Assembly (NCBI RefSeq): GCF_003429095.1
Contig: NZ_QVTE01000001.1
Coordinates: 124,001-188,000, forward strand
Source of the DNA: Peribacillus saganii
Lineage (GTDB): Bacteria > Bacillota > Bacilli > Bacillales > DSM-1321
Direction: 5' to 3'
DNA length: 64,000 nucleotides
Below the pieces are notes generated by a model. That model saw only the letters and a program-made list of their open reading frames with translations. It was not told where the DNA came from and searched no databases. The position numbers and the translations under genes are program-made. Numbering within the stretch: the stretch's first letter is position 1; each line of letters opens with the position of its first letter. This document shows positions 1 through 5,946 of the stretch, in pieces.

Positions 1-2
1 CA

Positions 3-1076
3 GCTAATCCGATGTATCCTGTCAAGGTAATAACAACGCTGGATAGCGATATACAGGCAGCTGCGGAGAAATTAGTAGATCGTCACGGCATAAGGAAGGG
101 GGGGCTAGTTTTAATAGATATTGAAAAAAGTGAAATAGCAGCTATTGTTTCCCGCCCCAAAATTAATCAGCGCAATCCTAATGAAAATTCAGGTTCAAAA
201 AACAGAATGCTAATGCAGGATACCCCCGGTTCCGTGTTCAAGACGGTTACCGCGGCAGCTGCAATTGAACATGACTTAGTGCCGCCCGGAAGGACATTTA
301 ATTGTGATGAAACCATTGATGGCAAAAAAGAACCAAAGAAAAAGCTTGGTACGCTTGATTTTGAAAAGAGCTTTTCCCAGAGCTGCAATAGGACTTTTGG
401 AGACTTAGCCAAAGAAATGACGGACATTGACCCTGATTTCCTGCTAAGCTATGGCAGCAAACTCGGATTGATTGGCCAAACAGGCTGGCAGGGTGAAAAA
501 TATCATTCAAATTTTAAACAGCTTGATAAAGAAGAATCCGGAAGAGTCTGGAATGATAAAGCTGTTAAAAAAGATAAAAAACTAGCCGCCCATGCTGCTA
601 TCGGACAGCAGGATGTCCAGGTTACTCCTTTGGCAGTTGCTAATATGATGGCAACAATAGCAAGAGGCGGTGAAAAAAGAATGGTAACCGCGGTAAGAAA
701 GGTTAGTTTTAACAATGGAACGACCGCCATCGACTTTCCGGCTAAAGAAATGGAAGGAGAAAGAATATCTCCTTATACTGCAATGAAACTGCAGTCTCTG
801 CTCCGCAGTGTGGTAACTGAACCAAAAGGAACAGGTGCCTCACTTAGCCAGCTGCCATATGAAATCGCCGGAAAGTCAGGGACAGCGCAGACAGGCATTG
901 ATAAGCGCGAATTGAATAAATGGTTTGCAGGTTATTTTCCATATAAAAATCCTAAGTACGCCCTTGTAACGGTCAAGCTGGATTCTAATGATCAAGAAGC
1001 AGGAGTTACATCGCTTTTTAAAGAAATGGTAGAGGAAATCTACAGGATTGAAACTAGTTCTCCAGTCCCCGATTAG
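3..1076 (+). CDS. pbpI: Class B penicillin-binding protein, transpeptidase part (5' end outside window)
   Basis: D,D-transpeptidase that cross-links peptidoglycan on the outer face of the membrane. The frame is open to the left edge, so only the C-terminal part is present. Counting from the first internal Met at 12, the three active-site motifs are in order: S-V-F-K at residues 74-77 (acyl-serine S74), S-C-N at 124-126 and K-S-G-T-A at 288-292. The N-terminal anchor and dimerisation domain lie upstream of the window. Being followed by yrrS matches the pbpI (yrrR) locus of B. subtilis, which is the reason for the symbol; other class B PBPs share the motifs. High confidence in the family, moderate in the paralogue. 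Confidence 0.88.
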   Translation, partial: ANPMYPVKVITTLDSDIQAAAEKLVDRHGIRKGGLVLIDIEKSEIAAIVSRPKINQRNPNENSGSKNRMLMQDTPGSVFKTVTAAAAIEHDLVPPGRTFNCDETIDGKKEPKKKLGTLDFEKSFSQSCNRTFGDLAKEMTDIDPDFLLSYGSKLGLIGQTGWQGEKYHSNFKQLDKEESGRVWNDKAVKKDKKLAAHAAIGQQDVQVTPLAVANMMATIARGGEKRMVTAVRKVSFNNGTTAIDFPAKEMEGERISPYTAMKLQSLLRSVVTEPKGTGASLSQLPYEIAGKSGTAQTGIDKRELNKWFAGYFPYKNPKYALVTVKLDSNDQEAGVTSLFKEMVEEIYRIETSSPVPD

Positions 1077-1198
1077 CCTTAAGTACGGAAGAGAAGGCGG
1101 TTTTTGCTTCAAACTAAAAAAGGAACATGTTAAAATAAGGGGGATTATCAAGGTTGCCTGCGGCTTTAGGTGCAACCGTCTGGAGGGGAATATAGAAA

Positions 1199-1909
1199 AT
1201 GGCTAGTTCTAGATCGCGAATTGATCATAAAGGGAAGCAGAGAAAAGTAAATAGGCTCTATAACATTTTAATTACTGCTGTTATTTTATTAATCATAATT
1301 GTCGGGACATCAATCTTTATGGGCAAGGAAGATTCTGCGGCTGAGAACAGTGAAAATAAAACGGCATCGGTAAATGTGGATAAAAATCAGGCTGGGAATC
1401 AAGACGAAAATGCAGAAGAGGTTTCCCTCGAAGAAAAGGGTCAAACAGAGGATGAACAAGCATCCGTTCCATCGGACGAAAATGAAAGCGAAGAAACTGA
1501 TGGTGATACTGCTGAAGGAGAAGACACAGACGGCACTCAAACAGGTGAAGCAGCTGGAGAAATCGTTGAACATGAAGAAACTGATGATCCGAATATCACA
1601 AAAAGCTACTCAAATGACGCATGGGAGCCAGTTGGCACCACCCAGAAGGGAAAACACCCTGCCGCAACTTTTGAAAAAGGATCGGCCGACTGGCAGGAAA
1701 TGGAGCGTGCAGTGGCATATGGTGCAGGCCTTGATCCGGGGAATATGACAGTTTGGTTTCTAGGTAACGGAGGCTCTCCTAATACTGCCGTTGGAACTGT
1801 GTCTCCAAAGGATAACAGTGGAACTTACCGTGTTCACATTCAATGGGTAGACGGACAAGGATGGAAGCCGGTCAAAGTTCAAGAGCTAAAGAGTAATGAC
1901 AGGCAGTGA
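1199..1909 (+). CDS. yrrS: YrrS family membrane protein (DUF1510)
   Basis: Protein of 236 residues of unknown biochemical role. A basic N-terminus leads into one membrane segment at about residues 21-41 (LYNILITAVILLIIIVGTSI), then a low-complexity, very acidic Glu/Asp/Thr linker (about 45-130), then a compact C-terminal domain (about 145-236) rich in Trp and Gly, which is the DUF1510 part. Topology is inferred as C-terminus outside. It follows the PBP gene by about 120 nt on the same strand and is closed by a strong terminator, so the pair probably forms the end of one transcription unit. The start ATG follows a GGAGGGG site. Confidence 0.85.
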   Translation: MASSRSRIDHKGKQRKVNRLYNILITAVILLIIIVGTSIFMGKEDSAAENSENKTASVNVDKNQAGNQDENAEEVSLEEKGQTEDEQASVPSDENESEETDGDTAEGEDTDGTQTGEAAGEIVEHEETDDPNITKSYSNDAWEPVGTTQKGKHPAATFEKGSADWQEMERAVAYGAGLDPGNMTVWFLGNGGSPNTAVGTVSPKDNSGTYRVHIQWVDGQGWKPVKVQELKSNDRQ

Positions 1910-1932
1910 TAAACTGGCATGATTGCCAAATG

Positions 1933-1965
1933 AAAAAAAGCTTGGGATTTTCTCAAGCTTTTTTG
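1933..1965 (+). terminator. Rho-independent terminator after yrrS
   Basis: Eleven-base stem AAAAAAGCTTG (1934-1944) pairs with CAAGCTTTTTT (1954-1964), ending in a T-run. Confidence 0.85.
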
Positions 1966-1990
1966 TTTACAGTGTTTTGAACCAGTACGG

Positions 1991-2181
1991 ATGTCTAGCT
2001 ACAGCGCCCAGCAACTTTTTTCTTAGGGAAAAAAGCTCTCGGGTGTTGTGACCAAGTTGCGATCAAAATCCCTCGCAACCAAGTGCCGTCATTAGCCAAG
2101 CACTTCGGAAGGCAAAAAGCGCCTTCTGTCAGTACTTGTCTTATGCTTTTGGGGCTAACAAGTGCGCTTTTGCTTTTCTTA
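1991..2181. repeat. Dispersed intergenic repeat, copy 1
   Basis: Begins ATGTCTAGCTACAGCGCCCAGC and ends GCGCTTTTGCTTTTCTTA, the same head and tail as copies near 41,769, 55,377 and 61,473. It contains an internal hairpin GAAGGC (2108-2113)/GCCTTC (2121-2126) shared with the 55.4-kb copy. Its last bases overlap the stop codon of the DUF2536 gene read from the other strand. No coding potential with a ribosome site was found in it. Confidence 0.75.
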
Positions 2182-2385
2182 ATTCTTTGCCTTAAAGTGA
2201 ACCACTGCCGAGTAAAATCTTCTTCCATCCTCTGAAACATACATTTGATGTGAAACGGAATGCACCTCAAGCAGGATGGCTTTATTTACCTCAATCTGGC
2301 TCTGGATTTTCTGTTCAAGCTTTTCCAGGCTTTCCGCTTCAAAAAATTCAACTTTGTCCTGGATGATATCAAGTTGGAAATTCAT
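2179..2385 (-). CDS. yrzA: DUF2536 family small protein (YrzA-like)
   Basis: Protein of 68 residues with no signal or membrane segment, alternating acidic and hydrophobic stretches and a conserved-looking SVSHQ...YSAVVHF C-terminal half. It resembles the B. subtilis YrzA/DUF2536 family found beside yrrS; function unknown. The ATG is preceded on the minus strand by a strong GGGGGAG site. Its stop codon is embedded in the tail of the dispersed repeat, so the repeat sits exactly at the 3' end of the gene. The symbol is by recognition and location only. Confidence 0.75.
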   Translation of the reverse strand: MNFQLDIIQDKVEFFEAESLEKLEQKIQSQIEVNKAILLEVHSVSHQMYVSEDGRRFYSAVVHFKAKN

Positions 2386-2742
2386 TTTTGCTCCCCCGAA
2401 ATATAGGTTATTGTACTATTATGTTATCAAAAAAAAGGCTCTTTCATCAATGGTATGTATGCTTTTCTGCTTTTGACAGACAATGTAAAAGAAGATGCTG
2501 AAATTCAATATGGAAAGTAAATGAAAAATGATGGTAAAATAGTTTCTGCTGGTATAACTTTACGAATATAAAAATGTGTCAGGTAATGAACATTGGTATT
2601 TCAGACAGGCTTCACTATCAAGGGATTTTGCAGTAAGAATTTTATTTTTTATAATAATGGGGTTCCATAAAAAGCTGCAAATGAATTTATATGAAGTATG
2701 GAAGCCAAAAAAACTATAGCAGAAATGAAAGAGGTTAGACTG
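2386..2742. other. Intergenic region between divergent DUF2536 gene and mtnN
   Basis: About 350 A/T-rich bases that should carry divergent promoters. I see no S-box or other riboswitch and no convincing RNA gene. In B. subtilis a methyltransferase gene (yrrT) precedes mtnN; nothing like it is visible here. Confidence 0.5.
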
Positions 2743-3438
2743 ATGAAACTAGCGATTATCGGAGCAATGGAAGAAGAAGTTACTATCTTGCGCAATAAGA
2801 TGGAGAATGTTGAGAAAGTAATAATAGCAGGCTGTGAGTTTAACTCGGGAACGTTAAATGGCGTAGAAGTGGTTCTGCTAAGATCTGGAATTGGAAAGGT
2901 TAATGCCGCCATGTCAACAGCTGTGCTGCTTGAAAGATTTCAGCCGGATATGGTGATCAATACAGGTTCAGCAGGTGGATTTTCACCGTCGCTTAATGTA
3001 GGTGATGTGGTTATATCTACGGAAGTACGCCATCATGATGTGGATGTTACTGCATTTGGATACGAATACGGGCAGGTACCACAGCTTCCGCCAGCTTTTG
3101 TTGCTGATCAAAAGCTTGTAGATGCTGCAGAAAAGGCTATTGAAGAAATGCAGGGCATTCAGGTAGTGAAGGGTCTGATAGCGACTGGGGATTCCTTTAT
3201 GAATGATCCTAAAAGAGTAGAAGCGATCCGTGATAAATTCACTGACCTTTATGCAGTAGAAATGGAGGCAGCAGCTGTTGCCCAAGTGGCGCATCAATTT
3301 AATGTTCCATTCGTTATTATCCGGGCCCTCTCAGATATTGCCGGAAAAGAATCTGATATCTCATTCGAGAAGTTTTTAGAAACGGCGGCAATTAATTCCA
3401 CTGAACTCGTTATAAAAATGATTGACCGCCTGAAGTAA
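2743..3438 (+). CDS. mtnN: 5'-methylthioadenosine/S-adenosylhomocysteine nucleosidase
   Basis: Cleaves the glycosidic bond of methylthioadenosine and S-adenosylhomocysteine, releasing adenine, in the cytoplasmic methionine/SAM recycling pathway. The protein begins [13 protein letters not shown] with the catalytic Glu12, and carries the VEMEAAA substrate-binding motif and the RALSD motif with the catalytic Asp near the C-terminus. I chose ATG 2743 because AAAGAGG lies just upstream and the product is then 231 residues, the family length; an in-frame ATG 45 nt upstream lacks a site. The usual partners mccA/mccB (transsulfuration) are missing downstream. Confidence 0.95.
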   Translation: MKLAIIGAMEEEVTILRNKMENVEKVIIAGCEFNSGTLNGVEVVLLRSGIGKVNAAMSTAVLLERFQPDMVINTGSAGGFSPSLNVGDVVISTEVRHHDVDVTAFGYEYGQVPQLPPAFVADQKLVDAAEKAIEEMQGIQVVKGLIATGDSFMNDPKRVEAIRDKFTDLYAVEMEAAAVAQVAHQFNVPFVIIRALSDIAGKESDISFEKFLETAAINSTELVIKMIDRLK

Positions 3439-3597
3439 ACCAGGCTGTTCTGCAGCAAAAAAAATAAAATGGAAACTTTTCCATAAGACAACCTCAGGCT
3501 TCCACAATGATTGTTCCCAACGGTTTCCTGAGATTCTGCATTTGCTTGTATGTTACCATTACTATTGTAATAGTTTCATTGAAAGCAGGTGGACAGC

Positions 3598-3855
3598 ATG
3601 AAAAACGGAAGAATGGCCGTATCGAAAATAGTCGCAAAAGAAATAGATTATAAACGGTTTGGTTTTTCTCTCCTTTTTGTAGGAGTGTTCTTTTACCTGG
3701 GATCGGTAATCCCAAAGGAAGGAAAAACAATGCTTGATACGTATGCAATGATGGGTACCACATGCTTGATGCTTGTTGTATCAGCCATATTCTTTTCCCT
3801 GTCAATTAAATATAAAAAACTCCGATCCGAAATTAAGGAAGATGACTCAATTTAA
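3598..3855 (+). CDS. yrhC: YrhC-like small membrane protein
   Basis: Protein of 85 residues with a charged N-terminus and two predicted membrane helices (about residues 21-40 and 48-70) in a hairpin, ending in a charged tail. The family is named from B. subtilis YrhC, function unknown. The ATG at 3598 is 5 nt after an AGGTGG site; a GTG nine bases upstream overlaps that site and is less likely. In B. subtilis it closes the mtnN-mccA-mccB operon; here it stands alone after mtnN with a terminator behind it. Confidence 0.75.
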   Translation: MKNGRMAVSKIVAKEIDYKRFGFSLLFVGVFFYLGSVIPKEGKTMLDTYAMMGTTCLMLVVSAIFFSLSIKYKKLRSEIKEDDSI

Positions 3856-3896
3856 ATCATAGTTTTCCGGTCAAATCTTTAGACGATAGCGGATTT

Positions 3897-3932
3897 TAAA
3901 AACCTTGGCATGAGTTATGTCAGGGTTTTTGC
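3897..3932 (+). terminator. Terminator after yrhC
   Basis: AAAAACCTTGGCAT (3898-3911) pairs with ATGTCAGGGTTTTT (3917-3930), two G-U pairs, ending in five T. Confidence 0.75.
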
Positions 3933-4041
3933 TGTTTTGCAAAATTTGTAGAAAAAAATAGGCAAAACAATGGTTTACAAAGTGAGATCATCTGGATATA
4001 CTTACCATGTAAGAGAAATTCTGCAAGGGAGGTCGAAGAAA

Positions 4042-4137
4042 ATGAGCAATACTAAAGCATCGACATGTAAAAAGCCTTTACAACTTAATATTGAGAAAGA
4101 ACACAAATTCGACCTGTATGGTGCAGATTCTTTTTAA
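4042..4137 (+). CDS. Unrecognised 31-residue small protein
   Basis: Reads MSNTKASTCKKPLQLNIEKE followed by HKFDLYGADSF. A good AAGGGAGG site lies 7 nt before the ATG and a hairpin terminator follows at 4177, so it looks like a free-standing small gene. The peptide is hydrophilic, with one Cys and no membrane segment. I recognise no family. It is too short for composition to prove coding. Confidence 0.5.
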   Translation: MSNTKASTCKKPLQLNIEKEHKFDLYGADSF

Positions 4138-4176
4138 CCCAGATTTTGTAAATGAATTGCAGACTAATACATAAAC

Positions 4177-4215
4177 GGCCGCAGGATGAATCGTGTTTTC
4201 CCTGCGGCCTTTTTA
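4177..4215 (+). terminator. Terminator, first of a similar pair
   Basis: GGCCGCAGG (4177-4185) pairs with CCTGCGGCC (4201-4209), followed by TTTTT. Confidence 0.85.
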
Positions 4216-4221
4216 TGCTCT

Positions 4222-4256
4222 GGCCGTGGGGATACGTGACACCCGCGGCCTTTTTG
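4222..4256 (+). terminator. Terminator, second of a similar pair
   Basis: GGCCGTGGG (4222-4230) pairs with CCCGCGGCC (4242-4250), followed by TTTTTG. It starts seven bases after the T-run of the previous terminator and shares its GCGGCCTTTTT end, suggesting local duplication. Confidence 0.8.
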
Positions 4257-4296
4257 TGTTCAGCAGCCGTCTGCCACACTTAAAGGAGGTGATAGT

Positions 4297-4434
4297 ATGA
4301 CTTTGAATATACTCTTTTTTTCCATTACTTTTAAACGAAAGCAAATGACAGTTGAGGAATTTAACCATCAAGAACAAATCGAGAGGATTCGTGAGGAATA
4401 TAGATTACGTTCATCAGCACAGGAACTTTTGTAA
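4297..4434 (+). CDS. yrzI: YrzI family small protein, copy A
   Basis: Protein of 45 residues starting MTLNILFFSITFKRK, with a short hydrophobic N-terminal stretch and then a charged helix with E-x-x-R-I-R-E-E-Y. It matches the Bac_small_YrzI family of tiny Bacillus proteins, linked by name to sporulation but without a known activity. A perfect AAAGGAGGTGAT site precedes the ATG. A second copy lies at 4536, and each copy is followed by a micro-ORF beginning MIK with an NNG motif. The rather hydrophobic N-terminus suggests membrane contact (inference). Confidence 0.78.
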   Translation: MTLNILFFSITFKRKQMTVEEFNHQEQIERIREEYRLRSSAQELL

Positions 4435-4467
4435 AATTAAAATTATTAGGAAGGTGAGATCGTCAGA

Positions 4468-4509
4468 ATGATAAAGGGACAGAATAATGGTTTCTGGGAA
4501 AACGCTTAG
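4468..4509 (+). CDS. Micro-ORF A, 13 residues (MIK...NNG)
   Basis: Encodes MIKGQNNGFWENA after a GGAAGGTGAG site. Alone it would be dismissed, but a second peptide with the same opening and the NNG motif sits in the same place after the second yrzI copy at 4716. The conserved order yrzI-peptide twice in tandem is the main support. Function unknown; it could be a leader peptide or a decayed tail of the module. Confidence 0.4.
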   Translation: MIKGQNNGFWENA

Positions 4510-4535
4510 CCAGCAGCACAAGGAGGTGATAATTT

Positions 4536-4676
4536 ATGACACTGAATATGCTATTTTTCACTATCACTATTAAATTCAAAAAGATGACAGCTGAGGATTA
4601 TTTGCATCAGCAGCAAATCAAGAAGCTGCGTGACGAGTATATCGACCGTGCCATACAGTACAGGAGTTATATGTAA
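4536..4676 (+). CDS. yrzI: YrzI family small protein, copy B
   Basis: Protein of 46 residues starting MTLNMLFFTITIKFK, clearly paralogous to copy A (same first four residues, same hydrophobic opening, a HQQQIKKLRDEY segment matching HQEQIERIREEY). It has its own AAGGAGGTGAT site. With copy A and the two micro-ORFs it forms a tandem duplicated module between yrhC and sigK. Sequence drift between copies at both DNA and protein level suggests that the duplication is not recent. Confidence 0.78.
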   Translation: MTLNMLFFTITIKFKKMTAEDYLHQQQIKKLRDEYIDRAIQYRSYM

Positions 4677-4715
4677 CTAATTTAAATTGCCGGCAAAAGA
4701 AAGGTGGAGGTTAAT

Positions 4716-4775
4716 ATGATAAAGTTGATGAATAATGGTAAGTGCGGAATTTGGGATTTGAAGGATACCGGCTAA
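4716..4775 (+). CDS. Micro-ORF B, 19 residues (MIK...NNG)
   Basis: Encodes MIKLMNNGKCGIWDLKDTG with a strong AGGTGGAGG site. It parallels micro-ORF A in position and in the MIK-x-x-NNG opening. No family recognised. Confidence 0.42.
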   Translation: MIKLMNNGKCGIWDLKDTG

Positions 4776-4983
4776 CTAACTTTTCGACTTGCAATGGATA
4801 AAGTTTGCTGCGCCAGCCACAGTAAGCGAGTTTCTTTCCATCATAAGCAGTAAGAAATTAAGCTGTAGCGGGTTCACATTATTGACATTCTTTATATGAA
4901 AAATGTTCATAACCTCATGATATTTAATGGCTGCAGACATGATATCCTTTTAAGTAAGAGGATGCGAAAAGGAGTGTCGTTCC

Positions 4984-5064
4984 ATGTTTACAATCGTTAT
5001 CGCTTTAGTTTTTACTGCAACCATTGGGATTGTTATTGGATCTGAAGTTGGCGTAGAGGAATAG
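4984..5064 (+). CDS. 26-residue single-pass membrane peptide
   Basis: Encodes MFTIVIALVFTATIGIVIGS followed by EVGVEE: one hydrophobic helix spanning residues 1-20 and a short acidic tail. An AAAGGAGTG site lies upstream with normal spacing. The shape is like the many small membrane peptides of Bacillus, some of which are sporulation-specific; I do not recognise this one. A terminator follows at 5181. Confidence 0.5.
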   Translation: MFTIVIALVFTATIGIVIGSEVGVEE

Positions 5065-5180
5065 TTATTCTTCGTCATGCCAGCCTCATAAAAAAATGCA
5101 AATGCATATTCAGCCGAATGTTAGCGATCTGCAATGCAATGTACAGCGTTACTATAAATAAAATAGATAGATAGATAGAA

Positions 5181-5214
5181 AAAAACCTTGTCTTAACTGA
5201 GCGACAAGGTTTTT
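5181..5214. terminator. Terminator upstream of sigK
   Basis: Twelve-base stem AAAAACCTTGTC (5181-5192) with GACAAGGTTTTT (5203-5214). The symmetrical A and T runs let it work on either strand. Confidence 0.85.
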
Positions 5215-5423
5215 CATTATGAAATAAAAAGATCCCCTATATCCTAGAACTCATTATTTTACTTAAACTCTATCAGGATAGCTTTTTTAGTATTTTTAAT
5301 TTGTGGTGACTGTGAGGCCGCGCCCTATGACTTGGTCAAATACTGCGATAGCCATCTAACAGCCCGTGTATATCAAAAAGCTAGCCTTATAAAGGGAAGC
5401 CGTTAAAATTAAGGTGTACAGAC

Positions 5424-5452
5424 ACAAACGATGTTTCGGCTGCATAAGTATA
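5424..5452 (+). promoter_or_regulatory. Candidate sigma-K type promoter of sigK
   Basis: AC at 5424-5425, a 17-nt spacer and CATAAGTATA at 5443-5452 fit the sigma-K pattern AC-N16/17-CATAnnnTA. It would start transcription about 30 nt before the sigK ATG and allow autoregulation, as known for B. subtilis sigK. A motif match only. Confidence 0.5.
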
Positions 5453-5490
5453 AGTATAGGCAAACGTCCAGAAAAAGCGGGGGTGGAAAA

Positions 5491-5700
5491 ATGCCGGACA
5501 TCTTAACCGCAATAGGATATTTGGTTAAAGAGCTTTACTTGTTAGTTTCATACGTAAAGAACAATGCCTTTCCTCAACCATTATCCGCGAAAGAAGAACG
5601 GAAATACCTGCAGCTCATGGCAGAAGGAGATCCAAATGCTCGTAATATGCTAATTGAGCACAACCTTCGTCTTGTAGCTCACATCGTCAAAACGATGTGA
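5491..5700 (+). CDS. sigK: Pro-sigma-K, N-terminal fragment (sigK interrupted by skin-like element)
   Basis: N-terminal part of the late mother-cell sigma factor. It starts at ATG 5491 after GGGGGTGG. Residues 1-20 are the hydrophobic pro-sequence; [11 protein letters not shown] follows, with the SpoIVFB cleavage site expected between S20 and Y21. Codons 1-67 end at ...LRLVAHIVK; then the element adds T-M-stop. The rest of the gene lies at 14337-14849. Joining 5491-5692 to 14338-14849 restores one frame of 237 residues. In this configuration the fragment ends inside sigma region 2 and cannot work, so excision in the mother cell is presumably needed for sigma-K activity. Confidence 0.93.
   Translation: MPDILTAIGYLVKELYLLVSYVKNNAFPQPLSAKEERKYLQLMAEGDPNARNMLIEHNLRLVAHIVKTM
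5679..5700. other. attL of the sigK-interrupting element
   Basis: The 14-bp core TCACATCGTCAAAA (5679-5692) recurs exactly at 14324-14337. On this side it sits in a perfect inverted repeat: TCACATCG, spacer TCAAAA, CGATGTGA (5679-5700). The core is read in frame as codons of sigK. Confidence 0.9.
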
Positions 5701-5884
5701 ACATAAACCAGCGTCAGGATAACCGAACAATCAAGTATAATCGAATCGATAAATTACATCAAAACGCAGAGAAGCTGTTTAAATGGAGGTAGACAAGCCA
5801 AGCTTGATGATTGTTTAACCGATGAACTCTTGTTATTGCAAACTTAATGCCACCAAATCATGCAGACTACACTTATGGCAGCAG

Positions 5885-5917
5885 AAAAAAGTGAGCCCAT
5901 ATGAAGGCTCGCTTTTC
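5885..5917 (-). terminator. Terminator of the dCACHE-GGDEF gene
   Basis: On the minus strand AGCGAGCC pairs with GGCTCACT around an eight-base loop, followed by a T-run; it lies 30 nt past the stop codon at 5947. Confidence 0.75.
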
Positions 5918-5946
5918 GATTCTTTCGAAGGTTTTCTTAAATCAGC

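Larger units (their letters stand above)
5065..5490. other. Region between the small membrane peptide and sigK
   Basis: Holds an ATAG tetranucleotide run (5163-5178), a terminator (5181-5214) and the probable sigK promoter (5424-5452). I see no other gene in it. Confidence 0.5.

Noticed and set aside
1374..1748. Alternative plus-strand frame inside yrrS, very Lys-rich
   Set aside because: Frame shadow of the Glu-rich linker codons of yrrS (GAA read as AAG/AAA); no ribosome site.
2386..2742. S-box riboswitch upstream of mtnN
   Set aside because: Searched by eye for the conserved S-box core and terminator; none seen.
5163..5178. ATAG tetranucleotide run
   Set aside because: Four units only, a simple microsatellite; not a CRISPR or binding array by any other evidence.
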